A stretch of 64,000 nt of DNA from JBBSAT01 sp046351235 (GCA_046351235.1 JAXLYV010000006.1:378320-442319), one strand, 5' to 3'. Counted from the stretch's first letter, positions 35,986-44,713 are shown. Notes: generated from the sequence alone by a model not told the origin. A program made the numbers and translations.

Positions 35986-37698
35986 ATGACGGATCCGGGT
36001 GCCGACCGCACGATGACCGCGGAGAGCGAGCGCGACTCCGGACCGGTCCCCGTGCGCCCCGGGCATCCCACGGAGGTCGCCGGTCGCTATCGCATCCTGT
36101 CGCGCATCGGCGACGGCGGGATGGGCGTCGTCTACAAGGCCGAGCACGTCCTCTCGAAGAAGAAGCTCGCGATCAAGCTGCTCCACCCGCACCTCTCGCA
36201 CGGCAAGCAGGCGGTCGAGCGGTTCCGGCGCGAGGTGAGCGCGGCGGCCGACATCGACCACCCGGGGATCGTGCAGGTCTTCGACGCCGGGATGGACTCG
36301 GACGGCACCTTCTACATGGCGATGGAGCTGCTCCACGGGCACTCCCTCGCCACCGAGCTCAAGCGCGACTGGCCGGGGACGCGCCGCTCGCTCGAGCTGA
36401 TCCTCGAGCTCTGCGAGCCGCTCGCGCGCGCGCACAAGAAGGGCTTCATCCACCGCGATCTGAAGCCCGACAACGTCTTCCTCGCGCGCGACCCCGAGAC
36501 GGGCGCCGAGCGCGTGAAGCTGCTCGACTTCGGTCTCACGCGCGAGCTCGGCAAGAAGGGCACGACCGAGAGCGGGATCACGTTCGGCACCCCCGAGTAC
36601 ATGGCGCCCGAGCAGTCGATGAGCGCGAAGAACGCCGGCACGGCGTCGGACGTGTGGTCGGTCGGCGTGATGCTCTACGAGCTCCTGAGCGGCGAGCATC
36701 CGTTCACGGGCGACTCGCCGAACGCGATCATGGTCGCCGCGATCAAGGATGCGCACGTGCCGCTCGAGGAGCGCGCGCCCCACGTGCCGCGCGCGATCTG
36801 CGAGGTGGTGGAGAAGACGCTGCGCAAGAGCGTCGACAAGCGCATCCAGACCGCGGGCGAGCTGTCGGGGCTTCTGCACCAGGCGATTGACGAAGCCGGC
36901 CCGCTCGACGATCAGCGGCCGAAGACGACGCACCGGATGGCCGAGCACCAGGCGCCCTCGGAGGACGACGCGGCGCCGGACATGACGGGGATTCCTGCGG
37001 CCGACGACGCCGCGATCGCCAAGCGCCTCGGCGGGCAGCGGCAGATCTCGACCGGGCCCGTGATGAGCACGCCGGAAGACACGCGCGCGCGCTTCCTCGG
37101 CGCCGCGGTCGCAGCCGTCGTGACGATCGCGCTCGTGCTGGGCCTCGGCGTGTGGGCGACGCGCGGCAGCGACGAGACGGAGATGAGCGCGACGCCGCTC
37201 ACGCCGGAGTCGACGACGCCGCCGAGCACGACGGTCGTAGCGCCCGTGCCGCCGCCGATCACGGAGCTGCCGCCCGCCACCGAGGTGCTGCCACCCGCGA
37301 GCGAGGTGCCACCGTCCGCGGCCGAGATCGTGGAGGCGAGCCCCGACACGCCGCCCGCCACCGAGCTGGGCCCGACCGAGGCGACCGAGCCGGGCGAAGA
37401 CACGCCGCCACCCGCGACCGAGACACGCCACGCGCCGCGCGGCCCCGCGCTCGCCGCGCTGACGCCGGAAGAGTCAGGCCGCGCGCGCGACTGCCTCTCG
37501 CACAACGACTTCGCCTGCGCGGTCTCGATCTACCGAGGCTCGAGCGACCCGCACGACCTGCGGCGCGTCATCGACGCCCTCGAGCACCTCGGCCGCCACC
37601 GCGAGGCCCTCGGCGCGATGCGCGACTTCGTGCGCCGCTTCCCGCGCGCGTCCGAGACGAGCGGCTATCGCACGCAGCTCGCCGCGGCGGGCATGTAG
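35986..37698 (+). CDS. Membrane-spanning Ser/Thr protein kinase with Pro/Thr-rich stalk
   Basis: Hanks-type kinase domain at about residues 35-300: G-loop GDGGMGVVYKA, Lys64 in AIKLL, catalytic HRDLKPDN (Asp158), DFG at 181-183 and GTPEYMAPEQ. A single transmembrane segment (369-391) is followed by a Pro/Thr/Glu-rich stalk (about 400-480) and a C-terminal TPR-like helical domain (ALTPEESGRARDCLSHNDFACAVSIYRG ... RYRTQLAAAGM region). This is the usual layout of surface-sensing kinases in the phylum. A TACGAT box lies nine bases before ATG 35986. 570 residues. Confidence 0.9.
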   Translation: MTDPGADRTMTAESERDSGPVPVRPGHPTEVAGRYRILSRIGDGGMGVVYKAEHVLSKKKLAIKLLHPHLSHGKQAVERFRREVSAAADIDHPGIVQVFDAGMDSDGTFYMAMELLHGHSLATELKRDWPGTRRSLELILELCEPLARAHKKGFIHRDLKPDNVFLARDPETGAERVKLLDFGLTRELGKKGTTESGITFGTPEYMAPEQSMSAKNAGTASDVWSVGVMLYELLSGEHPFTGDSPNAIMVAAIKDAHVPLEERAPHVPRAICEVVEKTLRKSVDKRIQTAGELSGLLHQAIDEAGPLDDQRPKTTHRMAEHQAPSEDDAAPDMTGIPAADDAAIAKRLGGQRQISTGPVMSTPEDTRARFLGAAVAAVVTIALVLGLGVWATRGSDETEMSATPLTPESTTPPSTTVVAPVPPPITELPPATEVLPPASEVPPSAAEIVEASPDTPPATELGPTEATEPGEDTPPPATETRHAPRGPALAALTPEESGRARDCLSHNDFACAVSIYRGSSDPHDLRRVIDALEHLGRHREALGAMRDFVRRFPRASETSGYRTQLAAAGM

Positions 37699-37704
37699 CG
37701 CGCG

Positions 37705-38127
37705 TCAGGGGAAGACGTCGCAGCCGCCGCTGCACACGTGGCCCTCCCGCTGCCACGTCCCCTGAATGCAGGCGATGCGGAAGCCGAACGCGCAGCGCTC
37801 TGCGCCTCCGTCGCCATCGGCCGCAGCGGGCGAGCAGGAGCAGCCGACGGTGAACGCGTGCGTGTCGCACGGGTCGCCACCGTCCGGGCGATCGCCGGCA
37901 TCCAGGCGAGGCCCCGAGTCGGAGGCGGCGTCACCCCCGCAGATTCCCAGCGAGACCCGATGCAGCACGCCGTGACAGCAGATCGTCTCGCGGGGATGCG
38001 AGGGCGATGCGCACGCATAGGCGAGCTCGTCGCTGCAGGGCTCGACGCTCGCGTCCGGTGTGAGCGTCGATGCCGAGCAACCGAGCGCGAGCAGAGAGAT
38101 CGTTGCGACGCTGAGCCGGATGCGCAC
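37705..38127 (-). CDS. Cys-rich lipoprotein, tandem paralogue 1
   Basis: Start GTG 38127 gives a lipoprotein signal (MRIRLSVATISLLALGC). The mature part is about 120 residues with 12 or more Cys and Asp/Gly-rich linkers. It aligns along its length with the neighbouring gene at 38187-38588: PC....(A/T)C, ICCHG, G(I/L)CG, DSG, GC(S/P)C, E.C..G.R..C, G.WQ...H.CS..CD..P. The even spacing of Cys suggests disulfide-bonded surface modules. No family is recognised. It ends 6 bases from the convergent kinase gene. Confidence 0.66.
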   Translation of the reverse strand: MRIRLSVATISLLALGCSASTLTPDASVEPCSDELAYACASPSHPRETICCHGVLHRVSLGICGGDAASDSGPRLDAGDRPDGGDPCDTHAFTVGCSCSPAAADGDGGAERCAFGFRIACIQGTWQREGHVCSGGCDVFP

Positions 38128-38186
38128 GCGTAGATCTGGCGACGCAGCCGCCGCGGGCGGCGACTCTCTTTTGCTCGGGCGCGTCG

Positions 38187-38588
38187 TCACGGAATCAGGT
38201 CGCAGTACGTCGAGCATGCGTGGTCGCTCGGCTGCCAGAGGCCACCGGCGCATTCCATCCGGTAGGCGCCATCGCACGTCTCCACTCCCGCATCGTCGCC
38301 CGCCGTGCAGGGGCAGCCTTGGCGGAACGGGTACATCTGGCAGAGCGGAATGCCGGAGTCCGGGCGCGCCACCCCCGAGTCGCCGGCGACGGGCCCGCAG
38401 AGCCCGTCGTTGAACGTCGTGATGTGCCCGTGACAGCAGATCGTGCCGATTCCGCCGCACGTGAACGCGCCCTCGTCGGTGCACGGATCTCCGGAGTGGG
38501 GCGTGCCGGAGTCGACACTCGTCGGTGTCGACGACGAGCAAGCGAGCGCGAGCAGTGAGATCGATGCCAACGTGAGCCAGATGCGCAT
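38187..38588 (-). CDS. Cys-rich lipoprotein, tandem paralogue 2
   Basis: Start ATG 38588 gives MRIWLTLASISLLALAC, a lipoprotein signal with lipobox LLALAC; a second ATG six codons upstream is possible. The 133-residue product shares the Cys pattern of the gene at 37705-38127 (ICCHG, CGPVAGDSGVARPDSG, GCPCTAGDDAG, CSTYCDLIP), so the pair arose by tandem duplication. Surface lipoprotein of unknown function. Confidence 0.66.
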   Translation of the reverse strand: MRIWLTLASISLLALACSSSTPTSVDSGTPHSGDPCTDEGAFTCGGIGTICCHGHITTFNDGLCGPVAGDSGVARPDSGIPLCQMYPFRQGCPCTAGDDAGVETCDGAYRMECAGGLWQPSDHACSTYCDLIP

Positions 38589-38623
38589 GAGCGCATCTGG
38601 CTGCAAACGCCGATCCGCTCGGG

Positions 38624-38880
38624 TCAGCTCTTCTTCACGCGCTTGTGGCGGCCGGGCGCCATCGCATTCGCGCCGTGGAACGTCGCTCCCGTCTTGGCCA
38701 TCTCCACCAGCACCGGCGCGGCCTGGAAGCGCTTGCCGAGGCGGTCGCGGAAGTGGTCGAGGCGGCGCACGACCTCCTTCACGCCGATGGTGTCCATCCA
38801 GCGGAAGGGGCCGCCGCGGAAGGGCGGGAAGCCGAGGCCGAAGATCGCGCTGGCATCTCCATCACGCGCGCCGCGCAGGA
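38624..38880 (-). pseudogene. Truncated duplicate of the 3' end of the beta-oxidation multifunctional gene
   Basis: These 257 bases are about 95% identical to 41054-41310, the 3' end of the intact gene, including the stop. They encode AIFGLGFPPFRGGPFRWMD and the C-terminal GANAMAPGRHKRVKKS. Nearly all differences in the body are silent. Homology stops after ILR.ARDGD, and no start or N-terminal part is present. Together with the intact gene it brackets the luxR and acyl-CoA dehydrogenase-like genes as a direct repeat. Confidence 0.88.
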
Positions 38881-38942
38881 TGCTCGCCGTGGCGCCCTCG
38901 ATCCTCGACGGCCCGCGTCGGCTGCGCTCGCGAGGGCCGTGA

Positions 38943-38948
38943 TAGGCT
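38943..38948 (+). promoter_or_regulatory. Candidate leaderless extended -10 box of the luxR-type gene
   Basis: TGATAGGCT (extended -10; hexamer TAGGCT) ends six bases before GTG 38955, with no Shine-Dalgarno. It is nearly identical to the box before 51719. Confidence 0.48.
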
Positions 38949-38954
38949 CGGTCG

Positions 38955-39680
38955 GTGAGCGCGCACGTCGCCGAGCTGGTCGAGGTGGCGGCCTCGGCCC
39001 GCGATCTCGCAGAGTACGAGCGGGCCGCGCTCGCAATCCTAGGATCGCGCGTCGCGTTCGAGGTCGCGATGTTCAAGCGCGTCGGCGGTCTCGGCGCGGT
39101 CACTCCGGGGCTCGATCCCCGTGTGGTGCGCGACTGTGCGTCGCGCTGGCACCGCTTCGGCGAGGAGCTGCGGCCGGTGGGGCACGCGGCGCTGCGCGCG
39201 CGACACGTCGCGGTCGACCTCGACGTCCTCGGCCTGCGCCGCATGGAGCGCCTCGAGTACTACCAGCGCGTGATGCGCCCGCACCGCGGCACGTCGACCG
39301 CGATCGTCTGCCTCGCGCGGCACGGGACGGTGATCGGATCGCTGGCGCTCGGTCGCACCCGCGGCAGCTTCGACGAGCGCGAGCTCGACGCGCTCCGCGA
39401 GATGGCGCCGGCGCTCGCGGTGTGCGAGGCCGCGGTCACCGCGCCGCCCACGCTACCCGCCTGGGAGCGCGCTCGGCTCGCGCTCCTGACGTCGCGCGAG
39501 CGACAGGTGCTCTCGCACCTCCACCTCGGACACACGAACCGACAGATCGCGGTGGCGCTCGGGAGCGCGGAGCGCACGGTACGCAACCAACTGAGCGCGA
39601 TCTACACGAAGCTCGGCGTCGGCTCGCGCGCCGAGGCGGCGGCGATCGCGATGCGCGCGGGCCCGATCGGGGCGCACTGA
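38955..39680 (+). CDS. LuxR-family transcriptional regulator
   Basis: 241 residues: an N-terminal sensory region (about 1-155, GAF-like, no clear receiver aspartate pattern) and a C-terminal LuxR/NarL helix-turn-helix (about 175-235; LTSRERQVLSHLHLGHTNRQ, then AVALGSAERTVRNQLSAIYTKLGV). It probably controls the flavoprotein gene downstream, with which it shares a cassette between two copies of the beta-oxidation gene end. The ligand is unknown. Confidence 0.86.
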   Translation: MSAHVAELVEVAASARDLAEYERAALAILGSRVAFEVAMFKRVGGLGAVTPGLDPRVVRDCASRWHRFGEELRPVGHAALRARHVAVDLDVLGLRRMERLEYYQRVMRPHRGTSTAIVCLARHGTVIGSLALGRTRGSFDERELDALREMAPALAVCEAAVTAPPTLPAWERARLALLTSRERQVLSHLHLGHTNRQIAVALGSAERTVRNQLSAIYTKLGVGSRAEAAAIAMRAGPIGAH

Positions 39681-39744
39681 CGGCGTCGATCACGTAGGTG
39701 AACGCAACCGAGACCGACGCGATCGCGTCGCTCGGCGGGAGGGG

Positions 39745-39768
39745 CCACAGCCGGCTCTGCCGGTGTGG
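39745..39768 (+). other. Hairpin in the luxR / acyl-CoA dehydrogenase-like gap
   Basis: CCACA-G-CCGGC (39745-39755), loop TCT, GCCGG-TGTGG (39759-39768): ten base pairs with one bulged G, in the 172-base gap between the two genes. There is no T-run, so it is not a classical terminator. It may be an attenuator or stability hairpin. Confidence 0.4.
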
Positions 39769-39852
39769 GCGAGAGGGAATCCCCGTCGGAGGAGAGCCAC
39801 CTGGGGCGTTCGTCCCATGGGCTGCTGCGCGTGCCGCACGCACGATCGCGGC

Positions 39853-41001
39853 ATGGACGAGCCCCGTGCCCTCCGCGCCTCGCGCTCTCTGCGCGAGCGC
39901 ATCCTCGCGCGCCGCGATGACACCGAGTCGCAGCGACGCATCGCCCCCTCGATCGTCGACGCCCTCGCCGACGCCGGCCTGTTCCGGATCGCGCTGCCGC
40001 GTGCGCACGGGGGGCTCGAGGCCACGCCTCGCGACGCGCTCGACGCCTACGAAGAGCTCGCGGACGCCGAGGCGTCGGTCGCGTGGGTCGTGTGGAACAA
40101 TGCGCTCCCCGCGATCGTGAGCCGACACCTCGCGCCCGCCGTCCGTCGCGAGGTGTTCTCCGATCCACGGCTCGTCACCGCGAATTCCACGCGGCCGACC
40201 GGTGTCGCGGCGCCGTGCGAGGGCGGTCTCCGGGTGCGCGGTCGGTGGTCGTTGGTCTCGGGCTGCGAGCTCGCGCAGACGCTCTTCCTGCGCTGCGTCG
40301 TGGTCGGAGCCGACGGATCGCGATCGTCGCCGCCCGAGCTCGTGATCGCGATCGTCCCGCGCGAGCGCTGCACGATCGTCGACACCTGGCACGTCGGCGG
40401 GCTGCGCGGCACCGGCAGCCACGACGTGATCGTCGAGAACGCGGTGGTGCCGCTCGAGCGCACGATCTCGCTCGGGCCGCCGTCGGGCGAGGCGCCGATC
40501 GATCGCATGCCGTTCGCGGCGACGCTGTCCGCGGGGTGCGCGGCGATCGCGCTCGGGATCGCGCGCGGTGCGCGCACCGCGCTCGTGGAGCTCGTGCGCA
40601 CGAAGATGCCCACCGACGGGACGCCGCCACCGCGCGAGCAGCCCGCAGTGCTCGCGCGTCTCGCGCGGCTCGACGCCGATCGCTCGGCTGCGCGGCTCCT
40701 GCTCCACGCGGCCGCCGACGATGCGTTCCGCGCATGCGTCGAGGGACGAGCGACGACGATGGAGGAGCGAGCGAGCGTCTGGAAGGCGGCGATCCACGCG
40801 GCGAGCGTCGCGCGCGACGTGGTGCGCGCGTCGTACGAGCTCGCGGGGACCGCGGCGCTCTACACCGACTCTCCGATCGAGCGAGCGCACCGCGACGTGC
40901 ACGCGGTCGCACAGCACGTGATCCTGAGCGAGCTCTGGCTCGCGGAGGCGGGACGCGTGGAGCTCGGTGCCGCGCCGACCACGCCCATGTTCGTCGCTTA
41001 G
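39853..41001 (+). CDS. Acyl-CoA dehydrogenase-like flavin-dependent oxidoreductase
   Basis: An N-terminal helical domain (SIVDALADAGLFRIALPRAHGGLEA, DAYEELADAEASVAW), a beta domain (GGLRVRGRWSLVSGC, WHVGGLRGTGSHDVIVENAVVP) and a C-terminal four-helix domain match the acyl-CoA dehydrogenase fold. Members like this (HsaA/HpaB-type two-component monooxygenases and dibenzothiophene desulfurisation enzymes) often use reduced flavin rather than acyl-CoA. The GLRGTGSHDVIVE motif is typical of that branch. 382 residues from ATG 39853; an upstream in-frame ATG would add 30 Cys/Arg-rich residues. It sits in the LuxR cassette. Confidence 0.78.
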   Translation: MDEPRALRASRSLRERILARRDDTESQRRIAPSIVDALADAGLFRIALPRAHGGLEATPRDALDAYEELADAEASVAWVVWNNALPAIVSRHLAPAVRREVFSDPRLVTANSTRPTGVAAPCEGGLRVRGRWSLVSGCELAQTLFLRCVVVGADGSRSSPPELVIAIVPRERCTIVDTWHVGGLRGTGSHDVIVENAVVPLERTISLGPPSGEAPIDRMPFAATLSAGCAAIALGIARGARTALVELVRTKMPTDGTPPPREQPAVLARLARLDADRSAARLLLHAAADDAFRACVEGRATTMEERASVWKAAIHAASVARDVVRASYELAGTAALYTDSPIERAHRDVHAVAQHVILSELWLAEAGRVELGAAPTTPMFVA

Positions 41002-41053
41002 GGAAGCGCGCGATCACGTCGCGTAAGGAGCGGCCCGCAGGCGCCCGCGGTCC

Positions 41054-41310
41054 TCAGCTCTTCTTCACGCGCTTGTGGCGGCCGGGCGCCATCGCATTCG
41101 CGCCGTGGAACGTGGCGCCCGTCTTAGCCATCTCCACCAGCACCGGCGCCGCCTGGAAGCGCTTGCCGAGGCGGTCGCGGAAGTGGTCGAGACGGCGCAC
41201 GACCTCCTTCACGCCGATGGTGTCCATCCAGCGGAAGGGGCCGCCGCGGAAGGGCGGGAAGCCGAGGCCGAAGATCGCGCCGATGTCTCCGTCGCGCGCG
41301 CTGCGCAGGA
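41054..41310 (-). repeat. Direct repeat partner of 38624-38880 (3' end of fadJ)
   Basis: This is the intact-gene copy of the 257-base direct repeat. The interval between the two copies (38881-41053, 2173 bases) contains only the luxR and acyl-CoA dehydrogenase-like genes. Confidence 0.85.
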
Positions 41311-43288
41311 TCCCTTCGCCGTAGCAGTGCGCGGCCTCGTTCACGAAGAGGAGCGCGCAGCGCTGGGCGACCTCGTCCTTCGGAAGCGTCTTGTTCGGCG
41401 TGAGGCCGAGGACGGCGTACACGCTCTCGTCGACCTCCTTCTTGGCGCCTTTCTTCTTCTCCCCGTACTGGTAGAAGCCGCGGCCGTTCTTGCGGCCCTT
41501 GCGATCGTCGGCGATCAGCTTCTCGAAGCCGGCCGGCGCGCTCATGCGATCGCCGAACTCCTCGAGCATGATGGGGCCGACCTTCGCGGCCACGTCGATG
41601 CCGACCTCGTCGAGCAGCGTGATCGGGCCGACGGGGAAGCCCCAGTCGACGAGCGCCGCGTCGATGTCCTCGATCTTCACGCCCTCGCCGAGGATGAAGG
41701 CCGCCTCGTTCATCATCGGGCCGAGGATGCGGCTCGTGTAGAAGCCGACGCCGTCGTTGACGACGATGACCGTCTTGCCCTGCTTCTTGCCGAGCTCGAC
41801 GCACGTCGCGGTCGTCACGTCGCTCGTCTTCGGCGTCACGATGATCTCGAGCAGCGGCATCTTCTCGACCGGCGAGAAGTAGTGCATGCCGATCACCGTC
41901 TCGGGGTGCGCGCTCGCCTCGGCGATCTTCGTGATCGGGATCGACGAGGTGTTCGACGCGAAGATCGTGCTCGGCCCGCACGCGGCCTCGGTGTCCTTGA
42001 GCACGCGGTGCTTGAGCGCGAGATCTTCGAACACCGCCTCGATCACGACCTCGGCGCCCTTCAGGCCCGAGTAGTCGGTCGTGCCCGTCACGAGCGACAT
42101 CTCTTCGACGCCCTCGCGCACGCTCACGCGCTTGCGCTTCACGCGGCCGTCCACGAGCGACTTCACGTGCGAGAGCCCGCGCGCGACGCCGGCCGTGTCC
42201 TTGTCCTTCATGCGCACCGGGATGCGCCCGCCCGTCGCCGTGACGAACGCGATGCCGCCGCCCATGAGGCCCGCGCCTATCATGCCGACCTTCGTCACCT
42301 CGCGCGCCTTCACGCTCGGATCACTCGTGCCGTTGTCCTTCTTCAGCGCGTTCTGCGCGAAGAAGATGCTCATGAGCTGCGCCGCCTGCGGCGAGACCAC
42401 GAGCTCGCCGAAGGCCTGCGCTTCGGCCTCGAGCCCACGCGCCATGCCCTCGCTCAGGCCCTTCCGGACCACGTCGAGGATGCGCTCGGGCGCCGGGTAA
42501 TTCCCGCGCGACTTGGCGAGGAGCTGCTTGCGCGCCTGATCGAAGAGCACCTTGCGGCCGAGCGCGGTGCCGGTGAGCGCGAGCTCCTGCACCTTCTCGG
42601 CGCCTTCGAGGTTCTTCTCCTGCGCGCGCGCGGGCTTGCCGGCGAGCTTCAGCGCCCACTCGATCGCGACGTCGAGGAGGATCGCCTCCGGCACGACCTC
42701 GTCGACGAGGCCGAGCTTCTTGGCGCGCTTGGCGTCGAGCTGCTTGCCCGTGAGCAGCATGTCGAGCGCGCTCTGGATCGGCACGATGCGCGGTAGCCGC
42801 TGCGTGCCGCCGGCGCCCGGGAGCACGCCGAGCATCACCTCGGGCAGGCCGAGCTTCGTCTTGCGGTCGTCCGACGCGATGCGCGCGTGGCAGGCGAGCG
42901 CGACCTCGAGGCCGCCGCCGAGCGCCGCGCCGTGGATGGCCGCGACGACGGGCACGCGGAAGCCCTCGATGCGATCCATCGCCTTCTGTCCGGTGCGCGC
43001 GAGCTCGCTCGCCTCGCGCTCGGACTTCACGGCCTGGAGCATCGTGATGTCGGCGCCGGCGATGAAGCCGCTCTTCTTGCCGCTCGTGAAGACGACTGCC
43101 TTGCACGCGGGGTCCTGCTCGATCGCCTCGAAGACCGCGCGGAAGTCCTCCGCGAAGCTCGCCTTCAGCGTGTTCACCGGCTCGCCCGGCAGATCCATGC
43201 GCAGGATGAACACACCGTCCGCGCGCTTCTCGACCGAGAGCGGCGCGCTCGAGGCCTTCTGGGTTCCGTTCGACGTCGTCGTCTCCAT
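41054..43288 (-). CDS. fadJ: Fatty-acid oxidation multifunctional protein (enoyl-CoA hydratase / 3-hydroxyacyl-CoA dehydrogenase)
   Basis: The N-terminal crotonase domain (about 20-210) has HGAALGGGLEVALA (oxyanion hole) and GLPEVMLGVLPGAGGTQRLP (catalytic Glu). The dehydrogenase part begins near 335 with the NAD motif IGAGLMGGGIA, then SNTSSIPIT, GMHYFSPVEKMPLLEI and the C-terminal dehydrogenase repeats. It is the alpha subunit of beta-oxidation, working with the thiolase encoded just upstream (11-base gap). ATG 43288 has AAGGAGG seven bases before it. 744 residues. The symbol fadJ is chosen over fadB by partner type (fadI-like thiolase) and is tentative. The C-terminal 257 bases are duplicated at 38624. 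Confidence 0.9.
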   Translation of the reverse strand: METTTSNGTQKASSAPLSVEKRADGVFILRMDLPGEPVNTLKASFAEDFRAVFEAIEQDPACKAVVFTSGKKSGFIAGADITMLQAVKSEREASELARTGQKAMDRIEGFRVPVVAAIHGAALGGGLEVALACHARIASDDRKTKLGLPEVMLGVLPGAGGTQRLPRIVPIQSALDMLLTGKQLDAKRAKKLGLVDEVVPEAILLDVAIEWALKLAGKPARAQEKNLEGAEKVQELALTGTALGRKVLFDQARKQLLAKSRGNYPAPERILDVVRKGLSEGMARGLEAEAQAFGELVVSPQAAQLMSIFFAQNALKKDNGTSDPSVKAREVTKVGMIGAGLMGGGIAFVTATGGRIPVRMKDKDTAGVARGLSHVKSLVDGRVKRKRVSVREGVEEMSLVTGTTDYSGLKGAEVVIEAVFEDLALKHRVLKDTEAACGPSTIFASNTSSIPITKIAEASAHPETVIGMHYFSPVEKMPLLEIIVTPKTSDVTTATCVELGKKQGKTVIVVNDGVGFYTSRILGPMMNEAAFILGEGVKIEDIDAALVDWGFPVGPITLLDEVGIDVAAKVGPIMLEEFGDRMSAPAGFEKLIADDRKGRKNGRGFYQYGEKKKGAKKEVDESVYAVLGLTPNKTLPKDEVAQRCALLFVNEAAHCYGEGILRSARDGDIGAIFGLGFPPFRGGPFRWMDTIGVKEVVRRLDHFRDRLGKRFQAAPVLVEMAKTGATFHGANAMAPGRHKRVKKS

Positions 43289-43299
43289 GGTGGCCTCCT

Positions 43300-44601
43300 T
43301 CAATTGCGCTCGAGGATCATGGCCGCGCCGATGCCGCCGGCCGCGCAGGCCGTGACGAGCGCGAGGTTTCCGTTTCGACGCGCCAGCTCGCGCAGCGTCT
43401 GCGTGATCTGCCGCGCGCCCGTGGCGGCGAAGGGATGGCCGATCGCGATCGAGCCGCCGGTGACGTTGAACTTCGACCAGTCGATCGTGCCGATCTTCTC
43501 GCTCCGGCCGAGCTTCTCCTTCGCGAACGCATCGCTCTCGAAGGCCTGCGTGTTGCTGAGCACCTGGCCCGCGAAGGCCTCGTGCATGTCGATGAGGTCG
43601 AGGTCCGAGAGCTTCACGCCCGCGCGATCGAGCGCCATCGGCGTCGCGTAGCTCGGGCCCATCAGCATCTGTCCGCGCGGGTCGACCGCCGCGAAGGCGT
43701 AGCTGCGCAGGTAGCCGATCGGCGAGAGGCCGTTCGCCTTCGCGACGTCCTCGCGCATCACGAGCAGCGCGCTCGCGCCGTCGGTGAGCGGCGAGCTGTT
43801 CGCCGCGGTGATCGTGCCGTGCTTGCGATCGAAGACGGGCTTGAGCTTGGCGTAGCTCGCGAGCTCGCTGTCGGTCCGGACGTTGTTGTCTTGCGAGAAG
43901 GGCTCGAGGTCCTTGCCGCCCTTGCCCGGCACGTAGACGGTCATCACCTCGCCGGCGAGGCGCCCGTCCTTCCACGCGGCCGCGGCCTTCACGTGGCTCT
44001 CGTGCGCGATGCGATCCTGGTCCTCGCGCGCGATGTGGTTCTCCTTCGCCATCTTCTCGGCGCTCTCGCCCATGGAGAGGCCGGTCGAGAACTCGACGAG
44101 GCCGGGCGGCACGGGGATGAGGTCCTTGGGCGAGAGCGTGGCGAACACGCCGAGCTTCTGCGCGAGCGTCTTGGCCTTGCTCGCATCGAGCAGCGCCGCT
44201 GCGAGCTTCTTGCTCACGGCGATGGGCACGTCGCTCGTGGAGTCGGCGCCCCCCGCGATGCCGGTGTCGATCGTGCCGGCGAGGATCGCCTCGGCGATGC
44301 TCACGGTGGACTGGTAGCTCGTCGCGCACGCGCGGCTGACGCTGAAGGCCTCGATCGAGCGCGGCATGCCCGTCGCGAGCACGATCTCGCGCGCGATGTT
44401 CGGCGCCGAGAGCGAGGGCAGCACCTGGCCGTAGACGACCTGCTGCACCTTCGCGGCGGGGATGCCGGTGCGCACGAGCAGCTCGCCGACGACGGCCGTG
44501 CCGAGGTCGAGCGCCGTGAGCTTCTTGTAGGCGGTGGACTGCTTCGCGAACGGGGTACGCAGCCCGGCGACGATCGCGACGCGCTTGCCCTTCTCAGCCA
44601 T
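43300..44601 (-). CDS. fadI: Acetyl-CoA acyltransferase (3-ketoacyl-CoA thiolase)
   Basis: Thiolase that cleaves 3-ketoacyl-CoA at the end of each beta-oxidation cycle. Motifs are the nucleophile Cys in SRACATSYQS (about residue 90), GGADSTSDVP, DMHEAFAGQ, GGSIAIGHPFAATGAR and the second catalytic Cys in TACAAGGIGAA. 433 residues matches FadI rather than the shorter FadA. It is first gene of the fadI-fadJ pair behind a sigma-70-like promoter with a palindromic operator. Confidence 0.93.
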   Translation of the reverse strand: MAEKGKRVAIVAGLRTPFAKQSTAYKKLTALDLGTAVVGELLVRTGIPAAKVQQVVYGQVLPSLSAPNIAREIVLATGMPRSIEAFSVSRACATSYQSTVSIAEAILAGTIDTGIAGGADSTSDVPIAVSKKLAAALLDASKAKTLAQKLGVFATLSPKDLIPVPPGLVEFSTGLSMGESAEKMAKENHIAREDQDRIAHESHVKAAAAWKDGRLAGEVMTVYVPGKGGKDLEPFSQDNNVRTDSELASYAKLKPVFDRKHGTITAANSSPLTDGASALLVMREDVAKANGLSPIGYLRSYAFAAVDPRGQMLMGPSYATPMALDRAGVKLSDLDLIDMHEAFAGQVLSNTQAFESDAFAKEKLGRSEKIGTIDWSKFNVTGGSIAIGHPFAATGARQITQTLRELARRNGNLALVTACAAGGIGAAMILERN

Positions 44602-44631
44602 GAGAGCCTCCGAGTGAGTGCGTGAGCATCC

Positions 44632-44690
44632 CTACCAGCTGGTAGAGGAACGCATGACCGTGTGGTAGGCGTCTCGACGCAACGTGTCAA
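44632..44690 (-). promoter_or_regulatory. Promoter of fadIJ with a 14-bp palindromic operator
   Basis: On the minus strand a perfect -35 TTGACA (44685-44690), a 17-base spacer and a -10-like TACCAC (44662-44667) place the start near 44655. The perfect palindrome CTACCAGCTGGTAG lies at 44632-44645, just downstream of that start and 30 bases before the fadI ATG. A half-site GTGGTAG overlaps the -10. This is a typical TetR-type repressor layout for fatty-acid degradation genes. Confidence 0.68.
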
Positions 44691-44713
44691 GGCGAGCGCT
44701 CCGCCGGATCGGC

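Noticed and set aside
39681..39852. Riboswitch between the LuxR and flavoprotein genes
   Set aside because: Only one simple hairpin (39745-39768) is evident; no conserved aptamer core such as a B12 box, TPP or glycine motif was found.
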